Positions 9,552 to 20,535 are shown, numbered from the stretch's first letter. The stretch is DNA of 64,000 nt from Metellina segmentata (GCA_947359465.1 OX375877.1:74784698-74848697), one strand, 5' to 3'. Translations and numbers: made by a program. Notes: generated by a model not told the origin, from the letters alone.

Positions 9552-10305
9552 TTTTAAACTTAAGTATTCAACTACGGAAAGACAGTTGTAGCAAAACATC
9601 CAAACATGCTCGGTTGGGAAAGATAGCCTTCATTTACCCTTCAAATAGAGAATTCGCAGACCGGATGGCTTATAACCTAAAGCGAATGAGTATGGTTCAA
9701 GTTTAACACTGATTGGTAATTTGGAGGTTTCATGTCGCAAAAGACCATATTTGTCTAATCTGTACCAAATACAAGACGTTAAATTAAAAATGTGAAGGAA
9801 ACAAAAAAGGATTGAGGATATAATAATGGATGACAGCTGAAAAGAGGCGCTTGGGTAACTCGGTTGCGCACGCCCAGTAGTTACTGAAGACAGTAAACTT
9901 TATTGGAAAGATAGCTAGAGTATCAGGGGACCTTGAAGCCCGTACAAACACCAAATATACACCAAACGATTTACCCCTGAGGACAGTTGAGGCTATCAGA
10001 GGAAGATGGCCTAACCCACCAACAAACTCAATGTAGAAAACGCGATTTTTTTGCTCCCATTTCTTATATATTTTTACTTATCTACAATAAAATTTAAGAT
10101 TCTTAAAATTTATTTATCAGGGATCAATAATAAGCTATTTTGTTATTTTGGAAGACTTGAATCTACGTATTTCAAAAAAAAAATAAAGGTCGTAATAAAA
10201 GGAAATAATAAAGTTTTCGCGATTTGTGGGTTAAGCCATAGATAGCCTTAGTTATACATGATATCCTATGATAACATTAGTTATACATTGGTTTACTTAA
10301 AGTAT
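9552..10305. other. region without recognisable gene
   Basis: No gene, repeat or RNA is recognised. Short A-rich open frames occur near 10050-10245 but have low-complexity composition and no recognisable motif. Confidence 0.5.
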
Positions 10306-10625
10306 GGAGTTACCACTGGTTCCCGGTTGGGAAAGTAGCATATTAGTTGCCGAAGGGTTGCGTGTTCAAAACTCTATCCAATCAAAGACCGTCTTGTACG
10401 GGGGGGCTGGGCTGCTGCTCGATAAATCTGTTGTGGCTTCATATGTTCTCACGTTGGTGAGGTGCAGAATTTTGAAAAGTGGGGTGCAATTTCAAGTGTT
10501 AACCTCTTCACCTGACAGTGGATCAAAATTACGATCTGTCCTCGGATCGTTCTCTTTGGGATTGATCCAGGACCATCATCAATCGTGTTGATCCAGTGCA
10601 AAGATAATGCAGCTACCCACCTACC
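10306..10625 (+). repeat. tRNA-derived SINE, near full length
   Basis: Plus-strand copy with head (CCGGTTGGGAAAGTAGCA, then GGGTTGCGTGTTCAAAACTC as B box), full body (CTGACAGTGGATCAAAATTA, TCGGATCGTTCTCTTTGGGA) and 3' end followed by a CTACCCACCTACC simple tail. This is one of the best copies for defining the family at about 320 bp. Confidence 0.75.
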
Positions 10626-10719
10626 ATGAATTATGATAAGAATGAAGGTAGTTAGTTGAAATAATGTCGTACTGTAGGAACACAATGGGCTATTCCAGAA
10701 ATTATAGAACGAATGGGTT

Positions 10720-10771
10720 GATTGGTTGGTTTGTTTGAGGTTTTATGGCTCAAGGGTCATATATGGCCAGG
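10720..10771 (+). repeat. short dispersed repeat, second copy
   Basis: GATTGGTTGGTTTGTTTGAG followed by TTTTATGGCTCAAGGGTCAT aligns with 571-632 and with the complement of 18312-18367. Confidence 0.4.
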
Positions 10772-11379
10772 AACAAATGGGGAAAATGAATATGACTCAA
10801 AAACTATTCAGCTTATTTGAACGCAATTTGTAGCCCATTTTGAAGAGTTACCGGATTTGAAACTGGTGTTGCGAGTTTAAAACCTGGATCATCGAAAGAG
10901 CTTCGCTTATGTAATTAACCCTTATGTAGGCAAAAATTGACCGTAGATCGACAAACCAAATAAAAATTCCCTTTTAGATTGGAGTGTACAGTATTTATGT
11001 TCTCATTTCATCATCTCATTTCATCTTATTGCTTTTTCTCTTCTCTCTCCTATCAGTTTGAGTTTAACTCTACAATTATGTGCCCATTTTGGATATTAAA
11101 TTGCAATGTTTCTTTTTATCAAACATTTAGAACTTTATTACTGAACACTTTTGAGTTAAATTTCGTTATTGATTTCGATAATTTCCAAAGCATTTTTTTA
11201 TGTTAACGCATTGTGCGATTTCTAAAAGTTTACAACGGATCTATATTGTTATGATGGTGAATTGTTAACCAATACAATACTGCTTCTGAATGCATTGTTG
11301 CAAACATTTTCAAATAACTTTAAAACAATGGTATTGCTGTTAAAGCTTCAGATAAACGTAAGTTTTAACATTCTCGCCG

Positions 11380-11508
11380 CCATCTTTAAAAATTATGTGA
11401 CAAAGATTAAGTTCTCGAAACAAATACGAATATTACATGTTCAAGACATATTAGAGAAATCGAATGCTTGACGCAATGTACAAAAAAAGTGTTGACGATG
11501 TTCACAAG
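11380..11508 (+). other. exon-like segment A, copy 1 (3' end with donor site)
   Basis: It ends TTCACAAG/GTAAAT at 11508/11509; the counterpart ends GTTGAAAAG/GTAAAT at 24172/24173. The segment is better conserved than much of the intervening DNA. The 5' limit is not determined. The frames are interrupted differently in the two copies, which argues against coding. Confidence 0.4.
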
Positions 11509-11821
11509 GTAAATATTTTCTATTTTTAAGAATAAAATCTGAGTAAGCATTAAAAAAGTTGTTTATGCATAGCTCTTTGTGTTTCCGAACGTATAGCATT
11601 TCTTATGTTGTTTCATGATTTGATTTCATCGTTTGATACCTTATGTATTCCAGATCATATTGGTGTATAAGAAAGAATTGAATTAATCTCGCTCATAATT
11701 CTTGTGCATTTGAGAGTATTTCGGCATTTTATTAAAATTATTTATCGAAATACAAGTACATACAGCAATCCCGTATCACTTGCATAGGAAAATATTATTT
11801 TAGAGTTTATGATGGGGAAGC

Positions 11822-12275
11822 TTGGAATTTTAGAATTTAGTTTAAATGGTGACAAACACAAATATTTTCCCTTTACGTGTGGCTTTAAAATCAAATCCAT
11901 TTAAGATAAGATTCTTAATATAACTAATATAAAGATTCTTATATAACTAATTGCATATTTATCAGTCTTTTTGTAATGCTAAAAATATACATCTCAAGAT
12001 TCTTGTATAAGATTAAAGTTTCGATGAGAGGAATGCGATAATAATTTAGTTTTTGGAATTTTAGAATTTAGTTTAAATGGTGACAAACACAAATATTTTC
12101 CCTTTACGTGTGGCTTTAAAATCAAATCCATTTAAGATAAGATTCTTAATATAACTAATATAAAGATTCTTATATAACTAATTGCATATTTATCAGTCTT
12201 TTTGTAATGCTAAAAATATACATCTCAAGATGCTTGTATAAGATTAAAGTTTCGATGAGAGGAATGCGATAATAA
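11822..12275 (+). repeat. 231-bp tandem duplication
   Basis: Two head-to-tail copies start at 11822 and 12053. They are almost identical; I see a one-base change near CAAGATTCTTG versus CAAGATGCTTG. The duplication is absent from the homologous position in copy 2 of the block (about 24590-24760), so it arose after the block duplicated. Confidence 0.85.
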
Positions 12276-12397
12276 CTGATGTATGTTTTTAACTTTCTAG
12301 TAAAAGCGTTTAACTTAAAACAAAGCATGTTAATTGTATATTAAATCTTTAATGCACTCGTAATCACTGTTACAACTAACTCAACTTATGTTTCCAG

Positions 12398-12522
12398 TAC
12401 ATATCGTTAAAGATTAGATGATGTGCCAGTCTTGAAGAGTTGTTGCACAAGTCAAACAGACACATCTGAATGTACGAGTTAATTTCTGAAAATAGTATTG
12501 TTTGAATGAACTAGAGATTGGG
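12398..12522 (+). other. exon-like segment B, copy 1
   Basis: Bounded by TTATGTTTCCAG (acceptor, ending 12397) and GTAAGTTATT (donor, from 12523). Its counterpart at 27363-27497 has ATTTTTCAG and GTAAGTTATT in the same places. The shared core ACACATCTGAATG and TGTTTGAAT lies inside. No common open frame is seen. Confidence 0.4.
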
Positions 12523-12590
12523 GTAAGTTATTAAATTATTTTATAACCAAATACATGGATGAATGCATAATTAAATTTACGAATTACGAT

Positions 12591-12699
12591 GATCTGGGAT
12601 CAATGGAGATAGGAAAAACTTCGTAACTTTGATGACAAGCACCTGAGTTTGCTCCCCACTTAAAACTTTCACACCACGACAACATGTGAATATGAGAAG
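12591..12699 (-). repeat. SINE, internal fragment
   Basis: GATCTGGGATCAATGG through CACACCACGACAACATGTGA matches the SINE body, both ends missing. It lies directly before a fuller copy in the same orientation. Confidence 0.6.
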
Positions 12700-12710
12700 A
12701 TGGATAGCTA

Positions 12711-12989
12711 ATTAACGTCATACTGGAGAAACACAGCGGCAATGGTCCGGGATCAACTCCGAATGGTAATAGATAAGATCAACGCCTTGAAATCTGAATC
12801 CACGGTCTGATGACGAGAACATGACCTCAGCTGGCACCCCACTCTCCAAACTTCCACACCACTCTAACGAGAGGACTTTTGAGGCTAGACACATTTAACG
12901 TGCCCAAGACCCTTTGGCTGGACCTAGTTTAGGACTTGCAACCCTTCGTATGCTAATCCAGTCCTCTTTCAACTGGGCTGTCGTGGCCC
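12711..12989 (-). repeat. tRNA-derived SINE, near full length
   Basis: It runs from the conserved 3' end (ATTAACGTCATACTGGAG) to the tRNA-like head at 12940-12989. On the minus strand the head reads GGGCCACGACAGCCCAGTTG, followed by an altered B box. Confidence 0.7.
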
Positions 12990-14818
12990 ACTTATACGGC
13001 CCTTCTTTAGAAAAGAAAGCCTGTTCGTACATATGCAGGACGTTGAAAAGAGTGGACGTCTACACCAAATTAAGAAGTCTCTCCATCAGTCCAAATCATA
13101 AAAACCATCAATGCCTCATTCTCGACAAATTATAAAAATGCAAATGTGGAATCAGCGTATGAATTATTATTAAAGAGAACTTGATCAACACTAGAATAGT
13201 TAACTCTGGAAAAAATATAAATCGGAGAGTTGGTCTCAAAATGTCCTTTATACTAATCTATACAGTTTAACCAATCCTTTCCAAACTTGGTACATTCATT
13301 CTTTAAAATCCTGTGGGGAACATGTAAAGTCTAAACTTCGACTAAAGTCTAAAGTCGAACTTCTAAAGTCGCCAACAACAAAATGATTTCAAAAATATTT
13401 TTCTTTATACAACGGGAAAAAAAAATTGAAAACACATTTGAGAACGTTTTGTAAAGCATGTTAAAAAAAAAAAAGACTTTAAAAAAAAAGTAAGCTTAAA
13501 CACATTTGTGAATCACCAAAAAAACTAAGCTGCGAATATTGGGTAAGAATATACCCTGAAACGTATCAATTATACTAAATACAGTAGGCAGTTTGAAATG
13601 AAAAAGATTTTTAAAAGAAAGAAAGCAAGAAATAATACTACCTGATACCTCAGAACTGTTCCGGGAAAAAATAAATGAAAATTCTACAAATGCCAAGTAA
13701 ACAAAACTCTTAATCGTTTCGTGAAAACTATTATAATAAAATAAAAATTCCACAACTGTCGAAATGCAAATAAATAGGCCAATGGTATCACAGAAAAAGA
13801 TTTAAAAGGACCAATGCTATCATAGGATATTAAAAAATCGAAATAACCAATGGAAGCAAAGAAATAATTTCAAACGAACCAATAAAATCAAACGACTTTA
13901 ACGGATTTTTGAAGAATTTTCTAGAATATTCAAAATGAAAATTGAAAATTTCCGTTTGCCGAGGTTGCCATGAAAACCACAACAAACGTAACGACAGATG
14001 GGTTGCCTTAATGTATCGTAACTCGCTACTAGAAGTGCGCCATAAAAATCGCCAAGTCGTTGCCATCACTCATAAACGTAGAGTGTAGCTGTACCTCAAA
14101 CGCTGTAATGTATACATCAGTGAAACTAATCTCAACCATGAAGTACTATTTGGTAGTTTGAAGTAGTTCTGTCTCCATGCACATTTTTACTAACGTTCTA
14201 TCCCCCAACGCCATTTTTTTTTATTTACTCCCTCAAAATCTTACAAAGCACCTTAAGTCTTCTCTTCCTTGATGGACTGGCTAGTGACAACGACATGAAA
14301 TATTAATCATCCACGGCCTAACAAGAGAGAATATGAAAATATTTAAAATACATATGTAATTTTAAGCCAAACGAGCCCAAGAAATATAAATTATGTATAT
14401 AAGTATATCTCTCTACATCTGTGTATTCTGGCATCAGTATCAACTTAATGCCGGTTCTCCTCATGGAATACAAATGCGTATATCGTGCTGAACATTTAAT
14501 CCTCCAAGTGTTTTTGATGAGATAACTCGTCCATCATGATCGAACTAGTTTTGTCGTTTTTAGAACTTCTAATTTAACATTGCGGAAAAAATTCTAATAT
14601 TTAAAAATATTATTGCCTTTTAAACCATGCATAGATTCTGCTTTATCATACTACTTGCATCATAAAATACATAGTGTAAATATCCACTGTAGCATTTATA
14701 CACTGTACATCGTGTTGTTGGATAACGTATTTTAAACTATCACACATTTCTTTGAATGTATGTTAAGTACATATTAATTACTCATTTGTTATGCTTTTAA
14801 TGTTGGTCTGGTGAAAAT
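12990..14818. other. long region without recognisable gene
   Basis: A- and T-run-rich DNA around 13380-13500, a CCAAT cluster at 13778-13883 (listed separately), and otherwise nothing identifiable. A short segment at 14120-14160 (CAACCATGAAGTACTATTTG) resembles part of the LTR at 8950 and 9421 and may be a solo-LTR scrap. Small open frames at 13500-14070 have no recognisable domain. Confidence 0.45.
13778..13883. promoter_or_regulatory. cluster of four CCAAT motifs
   Basis: CCAAT occurs at 13779, 13811, 13847 and 13879, all on the same strand and roughly 32-36 bases apart. Such spacing is seen at some promoters bound by NF-Y, but no adjacent gene is recognised on either side, so function is speculative. 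Confidence 0.2.
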
Positions 14819-14879
14819 TATATGGACAAAAGTACTTAGGCACTGCAAGTTTTTCAGAAAACGTGCTTTATTATTTTAT

Positions 14880-15330
14880 TTAGAAACGGGTAAGCCCTTC
14901 TTTTGCTTGTATTACAGCTGGAATACGTCGAGGCATACCTTCCACCAGTTCTCTGTTAGTCTGGGCAGGAATAACTCGCCTTGCCTCTTGCAAGGTCGTG
15001 AGAAGAGATTGTTCTAAAGATAGGCGTGCGTGGCGGTGTCGTTCTCGTCCCTCCAGTTTGTCCCACAAGTGCTCGATCGGATTGAGATCGGGGCTCTAAA
15101 CAGGCCAGTCCAGAAAATTCACCTAATTTTCCGGAAAGCAATCCGGCACGCGTTTAGCAGTATGATATGGAGCTCGATCCTGTTGGAAGAAACAACCATC
15201 ATCGCCATAGTATTGCCATAGTGAAGGCAAGACAGAATTATCCAGAACGTCGAGGTACATGTCAGCGTTCATGGTACCAGGTACAGAAAGCAAAGGGCCG
15301 AGTAATAACCAGGAAAACAACCCCACATTA
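14880..15330 (-). pseudogene. Tc1 transposase, C-terminal catalytic half (DD34E)
   Basis: This is the catalytic C-terminal half of a Tc1 transposase. The minus frame shows VPGTMNADMYLDVL, then FFQQDRAPYHTAK (second catalytic Asp) and SPDLNPIEHLWD (catalytic Glu). Exactly 34 residues separate Asp and Glu, the DD34E signature of Tc1. Two in-frame TAG codons break it, at 15123-15125 and 15095-15097; the first sits where Trp is usual. The normal C-terminal end follows to about 14880. The DNA-binding N-terminus and first catalytic Asp are missing, because the coding region stops at about 15330, next to the nested element. Confidence 0.85.
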
Positions 15331-15340
15331 AGATGGATAC

Positions 15341-16060
15341 TAGTGTGGTCACAAAAAATCAATTTTCGAATTTCAACCGCGGCACCCCCCTAAAAGTTGC
15401 CAATGGGCTAGAAAATGTGATTGCCAAAGTTTGGGCTCATTCTGATAACATTAACCCGTGCCTCATCGAGGTTAAAGTTAAGAAAAACAACGATTTTTAG
15501 CAAAAAAATCGTAGATTTTACACTTTAAAATCGAAACTATTCGTCCTAGAAACCTGGTTCTTATCTTATTTCATAGGAAATTTTATTAACTTGAAGTTTG
15601 ATCTCATGCAATTTTTTTGCTAAAACTGATAGAATGGTAGCATTTTTCAGGTAAGATCGTAGTGGAAATCCTCAAAAGTGAATTTTTATGCAAAGCCCTA
15701 AAATCATTACAATATTCAATTACATCTGCTTTCCACATTTTGCTTTTGTATTTTTCATTTTTGTACATTAAAAAGGCTTTTGTTAGAGGTAGTTTCAAAA
15801 ATAAATCCAACAACATTCAAATTCAAAATGAAAGAATTAGGGGTAAAGAAGAGGAAGCAAGGAGTAAAAATGACAACAAATAGCGTTCAAATGTATTTAC
15901 TAATTATATTGTTGAATTATACATCATTACATTATTTTTATTTAAATATACAAATTAGGTGGTAATTACAAATTAGGGTGGTAATGTCTTATATATTGTA
16001 GCTTTTAAAGAGTCTTGAAAAATGTGCCTACATTCAGATACAATTTGTTAAAGTACTTCA
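15341..16060 (+). repeat. left inverted arm of the hAT-like element
   Basis: It aligns in reverse complement with 17505-18235. The inner 100 bp matches the 3' coding end of the transposase, stop codon included, in inverted orientation (GTAGCTTTTAAAGAGTCTTG near 16000 versus its inverse near 17550). The left end of the element is therefore a copy of its right end. Confidence 0.75.
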
Positions 16061-16199
16061 GATACAACTTGTGAGTGGTATTTAGCATTTTTCAGAAATT
16101 AGGTCATGACCCACAAAATTTAATTCTCGGTAGAAGTGTCAAGTGTCATACGACTCCGCAACTGATCTCCTCAAAAATAGATTTAGAAATTCCGATTTA

Positions 16200-17587
16200 C
16201 AGGGAGTTGTTGTGCACTGGGATGGGAAATTGCTTCCAGATTTGTTGAGTGAATAAAATGCGGAGCGGATAGCGATTTTGATTACATGTGGCGATGAAGA
16301 ACAGTTGATAGGTGTTCTAATCCTTGAAAATAGTACGAGGATAATTCAGGCAAAAGCTGTATTATCAGTAGTTGAACATCGGCAGGGGGGGGGGCAGTTG
16401 GGAAAATCCAGGCATTGTATTTTGATTCAACGGCAGTAAATACTGGTCGCCTTAGGGGAACCTGCGTTTTGCTAGAGCAGTTTTTAGAGAAAAACTCTGA
16501 ATTCAGCATGTCGCCACCATGTTTTAGAAGTTGCTTACAAAGCAGTTTTTAATTGCAAAATGGGCACATCCACTGGACCTCAGACAGATATTTTTCGAAA
16601 ATTCCAGACTGGGTGGTCTAAGCTAGACTAGAAGAAATACAAGCAGGTATAGAAGATGGAAATATTAGAAATAAAAAAAGTTATCCAGACAAAATTTCAA
16701 GTTTTCTTTTTGAACAATTAAAAAACCGACAGCCCAGTGATGATTATAAAGAATTCATCCAACTTTGCTTAATTCATGTAGGGTGTCTTCCTCAAAAAGA
16801 CATTACTTTTAGAGTACCTGGTGCTATTCATCACGCCAGATGGATGGCAATTGCCATTTATTCTCTTAAAATACATATTTTCAGGGATAAATTTTCGTTA
16901 ACTGATTTAGAGAGAAGAGGAATTGCATATATTTGTTTATTTATAATCAATATTTATGTAAAAGCATGGTTCAATACCCACAAACCCACTTTGGCACCCA
17001 ACCTAGACCTACAATTATTAAAATCTTTAGTTAGATACAGGAAAATTGATAAAGAGGTTGCAGACAAGGCCCTGTCTAAAATAATAAACCATAAGTGGTA
17101 TCTGAACTCGGAGCAAGTTGCATTTTCATTTTTCAATGATACTTTGGGAAAAAATGCCAAAACAAGCATGGTTGAAAAATTAAGGTCCGAAGTAGAAAAT
17201 GATGAAGATGATTGTGATGATAGAGATGTAAAACCAAAACTCAATCTCCCACAAGTTGTTCAATTATTGTACAAAGAAGTTAATTACTTTGTTTCTGCTT
17301 GAATTCTAAATTTTTTTTAAAGATTTGAAATCGATACAGATTTTTTAAATACTGATCCCTATATATGTTGTAAAAATCAACATTATTTAAAAGCTAAAAA
17401 AATTGTAAACTGTTTAAGGGTTGTTAATGATACTGCTGAGAGAGAAGTAAAATTAATTAAAGACTTTAATTCCTCTTTGACGAAAGACGAAGAACAACGG
17501 CAGTTCCTTTTACAAGTAATATCTGAATGTAGACAAATTTTTCATGACTCTTCAAAAGCTACAATATCTAAGACATCACCACCTTAA
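16200..17587 (+). pseudogene. hAT-like transposase, frameshifted
   Basis: In order: VHWDGKLLPDLL (candidate first Asp, about 16212), YFDSTAVNTGRLRG (candidate second Asp, about 16420), CRHHVLEVAY (CxxH motif, about 16505), PGAIHHARWM (RW motif, about 16825-16845), an acidic segment near 17195-17230, and VNDTAEREVKLI close to the C-terminus. D, D, CxxH, RW is the hAT transposase order. Lesions are TAA at 16254-16256, a G-run at 16385-16395, and frame changes near 16503, 16617 and 17303. The longest uninterrupted frame, about 227 codons, is 16620-17302. The protein ends at TAA 17585-17587. The N-terminus is absent, replaced by the inverted left arm. The catalytic assignment is by analogy. Confidence 0.7.
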
Positions 17588-18235
17588 TTTGTAATTACGA
17601 ATTAATGTATATATTTAAATAATAATAATATAATGATGTATAATTCAACTATATAATTAATAAAATACATTTGAACACTATTTATTGTCATTTTTACTCC
17701 TTGCTACCTCTTCTTAACCCCTAATTCCTTCATTTTGAATTTGAATGTTGTTGGATATATTTTTAAAAATACCTCTAACTAAAGCCTTTTTAATGTACAA
17801 AATGAAAAATACAAAAGCAAAATCTGGAAAGCAGATGTAATTGAATATTGTAATGTTTTTAGGGGCTTTGCATAAAAATTCAATTTTGAGGATATCCACT
17901 ACGACCTTACCTGTAAAATGCTAAATACAATTCTATCCGTTTTAGCAAAATAAGCGGATGATATCAAACTTCAAGTCAGTAAAATGTCCTATGAAATTAG
18001 AGAAGAACCAGGTTTCTAGGACGAATAGTTTCGATTTTAAAGCGTAAAATCTACGATTTTTTGCTAAAAATCGCTGTTTTTCTTAACTTTAACCTCAATG
18101 AGGCACGGGTTAATATTATCAGGTTGAGCTGAAACTTTGCCAATCACAGTTTCTAACCTATTGGCAAATTTTAGAAGGGTGCCATGGAAGATTAGGCGGA
18201 AAAAATGTTTCCCCATATACCTTGTGACCACCCTA
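17505..18235 (-). repeat. right inverted arm of the hAT-like element
   Basis: Original 3' end of the element: the last roughly 80 bp of coding sequence, then an AT-rich 3' untranslated segment to the terminus. It is the inverse of 15341-16060. Confidence 0.75.
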
Positions 18236-18311
18236 ATGTATACTCTCCGAATTTCTGCAGTGTCCAAATACTTTGTCCATATAATGTATACAGAAATCTA
18301 TTTCTATCCCT

Positions 18312-18367
18312 CGTTTGGCGCAGTTTTCCATTTTGGCATCTTGCGCCAAGAAACCCAAATCAACCAG
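18312..18367 (-). repeat. short dispersed repeat, third copy
   Basis: The clearest copy of the repeat at 571 and 10720. On the minus strand, GGTTGATTTGGGTTTCTTGG is followed by GCGCAAGATGCC and, after a loop, TGCGCCAAA; GGCGCA and TGCGCC form a dyad. Confidence 0.45.
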
Positions 18368-18399
18368 CCCTTTTTTCGTAGATTCCCAAACTTTTACAT

Positions 18400-18605
18400 G
18401 AGGCCGTCGTGGCACAATGGATATGTCCACTGCTCTAGCAACCTGTGAGTTGTAGGCGATGTTGTTTCAATATTCCTCCCTGTTTGTATTTTGCGTCAGT
18501 AAAACTTTATTTCTGTATGTATGCCAATTATATGATGTTGGTTGTCTTGTGTTTCAGCACGGCCAAATATGGCACTTACACCATAAAATCCGATCCAACC
18601 AAAAT
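18400..18605 (+). repeat. second SINE family, copy 2
   Basis: It starts GAGGCCGTCGTGGCACAATG with an A-box-like TGGCACAATGG, followed by CCACTGCTCTAGCAACCTGT. The B-box position is degenerate. The body and the end (GCACGGCCAAATATGGCAC) align with 4068-4268. A tRNA-derived head is probable. Confidence 0.6.
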
Positions 18606-18801
18606 TTTAAATGCAATTCTTTAATAATATGAATTTAACTACTCCATTTCTCTGTTGTAGGCCGCAACTTTGCTCCACTAGAACTGGACAATAAGTCTGA
18701 GAATTTAGTTGTACACTTACAAATTTCTTTACATCATATTTTTTATTGAACTACGTATCACTGGATCAATTTTAAAATTATCTTTAATAGTCATACATGT
18801 A

Positions 18802-19482
18802 CAGTACAACCTCATTATAACATACTAGTAGAGGCTTAAGGTTGTCCGTTTTAACCTTTATGCTGAGGCAGGTAAACAATTGTTACCATTAAAACTTCGT
18901 TTACCCCAGCGGCATGGTATAGATCTGTGTACTGTGGATGACCTTCTAGAGAGACTCTCCTTTTGTTCGGTGCCCCCCTACCCTACCGACCGTGAGGTGT
19001 GAACGCTTTGTGAAAAGCAGAAACTCGCTCTATTAATATCTCTTCTCAACCTAAACGATACGCCACACAATACTATGAAAGGAAAGCGTCAGTCGTAAAT
19101 TTCACTCACGGCCCTATCGCTCAAGTTTGGTAATTAGGTAAGGGGTCTCGGAGAGTCAAGCCAAAAAGCAGTTCTGTTAGACGATTGAATAATCTAAGCG
19201 CTGCAACGTTCCAGTTTATAACAAATTATTCCAAAAGAGTGTAATTTAAAAGGGTGTAAATCAATGAAATAATAGTAGTTAGATATTAAAATTGTTTATT
19301 ATCTATCAAATAAAAAACAGCCTTTAACATCGGGTGAATTGAAAAAGATGTGTACGTATACACAGCATTAATATTTAGAACAAGAAGTTTCTGGTTTATG
19401 TTGATAGAAATAAGCATTCTTTATCATTACAATTTGTTTAACTGTCCATATAAGCAACCTCCGTTATAATGAGGTTCTGCTG
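18802..19482. mobile_element. pogo/Tigger-like MITE
   Basis: The termini CAGTACAACCTCATTATAAC (18802) and the complement of TTATAATGAGGTTCTGCTG (19482) are inverted and flanked by TA (18800-18801 and 19483-19484). The form CAGTnnAACCTCnnTATAAC is typical of pogo/Tigger elements. The 681-bp interior has no transposase. A C-rich segment (GTGCCCCCCTACCCTACCGA, about 18980) is unlike the AT-rich ends. Confidence 0.8.
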
Positions 19483-19484
19483 TA

Positions 19485-20535
19485 CGTGAAGTTCAGCGGG
19501 AGTGTGACAGGGCTTTAAGGAACTGAGAAGTTACATTAAAAACATTTAACTGAACAATCAATTAAGGACACGGCAGTTACAAATATATTGAAAACAACAT
19601 AAAGAAGGGATTTCCGCCTTCCATTCACGTCTGATTCAATCGTTATCGCGATATCGTTCTATCTCTGCAATGTTCTAGCAGCCCTTTTCGAGGTGGGGGA
19701 GGGATCGCTGCCATTTTCCATCTATAATGTTCTTGCAAATCACTACCGGAAGTCGCCGGTGCTCGGATGGTTCCAACTTACCGAAGCAGCTGATTTTTGA
19801 GATCCTCATACGATGGTAGTCTAGGCCAGAAAGAACTTATTTTTCACACGAAATGTCTGTTGGAATGAGGGCGTCGAGGAAGATATGCTGAGGAAATATT
19901 TGTAGTATGGGTTTTATATCGCGCAATGGGGCGTTTATTGGCAGTGGGGTAATCAGATAACCAGATAACCACCATAAGGGCCCACGAGTCTGTTCTTTGA
20001 AGTGACTTATCAGTTTGATGGGCACACTTGGATACATTATTAAAAGCACAAAAAAAAAGTGAAAAAATTACAGAGAAAAAAGAGATTTTGAAGAAAAAAA
20101 GTAGCACAACCCCTTTTGCAGAAGGGATTTGCCCACTGAAACAAGTCAACCCAAAATACTTTTATCAAAAACAAAAGAAAGAAAAAAAAGGGGTAGTAAT
20201 TTATAAACTAAGTTACTGCTGCCATATCGTGTCTATACTTCAGCAGGAAATGCCCCAGTCCAAAAATCCTCTTCCTTATCTCTCGGTGACCAAATGCAAT
20301 TTTTCTCCAAGCGCTGTCCGGTCCGTTTTCGCGGCAGCGCACGTGAAATTGAGTCGTGAGGGGATAGCGGGTAGCATAGTGGAGAAGAGATCCTACCGGC
20401 GCACAAGCACAGAGATCTGTTGCTATTTGCCCAAAACGGAAAATGTACTGTTAGAAAGGGCCATGGCCAGTAGAGGACCGCGAAAAGGGGTCGTCCAGTA
20501 TTATCTTCTACAAATACATATTTCCATCTCGTATT
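19485..20535. other. region without recognisable gene
   Basis: It contains locally GC-richer stretches (about 19690-19790 and 20280-20480) and a Lys-rich open frame at 20028-20537 that I do not accept as a gene. The right part may be the distal 3' untranslated region of the LINE fragment at 21036-21475, which reads leftward. Confidence 0.4.

Larger units (their letters stand above)
11040..12530 (+). repeat. duplicated block, copy 1, with exon-like segments
   Basis: This block aligns, with substitutions and indels, to 23740-24783 and then 27300-27510. Shared landmarks in order are CGCCATCTTTAAAAA, a donor-like AAG/GTAAAT, TTGTTTC..GATTTCAT, CTCGCTCATAATT, and a second exon-like segment bounded by splice-like signals. 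Copy 1 is compact, while copy 2 has been expanded by later transposon insertions. The conserved parts hold no shared long open frame, so a non-coding transcript or an old unclassified element is more likely than a protein gene. Confidence 0.6.
15341..18235 (+). mobile_element. divergent hAT-like transposon with long inverted arms, nested in Tc1
   Basis: The ends TAGTGTGGTCACAA (15341) and the complement of TTGTGACCACCCTA (18235) are inverted. The flanks ATGGATAC (15333-15340) and ATGTATAC (18236-18243) are an 8-bp duplication with one mismatch. Inverted similarity extends over about 720 bp on each side. The interior carries one broken plus-strand transposase gene. The YAGNG-type terminus, 8-bp duplication and transposase motifs fit hAT in the broad sense, but the protein belongs to a subgroup I recognise only as recurring in arthropod genomes and cannot name. 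Confidence 0.7.
14821..18281 (-). mobile_element. Tc1/mariner element, internally deleted and carrying a nested insertion
   Basis: The left terminus TATGGACAAAAGTACTTAGG and the right terminus (complement of GTGTCCAAATACTTTGTCCA) are inverted and flanked by TA (14819-14820, 18282-18283). The C-terminal part of a Tc1 transposase lies inside the left side, on the minus strand. The right remnant (18244-18281) is only the terminal repeat, so the N-terminal half of the transposase gene is gone. The interior from 15341 to 18235 is a different transposon inserted into it. Confidence 0.75.

Noticed and set aside
13830..14069. Open frame of 79 codons on the minus strand
   Set aside because: No domain, signal or neighbouring exon evidence; it lies in unannotated AT-rich DNA with similar chance frames.
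14120..14160. Third LTR copy of the mini-element at 8950
   Set aside because: Only about 40 bp resemble the LTR (ACCATGAAGTACTATTTG); too short to annotate as a separate element.
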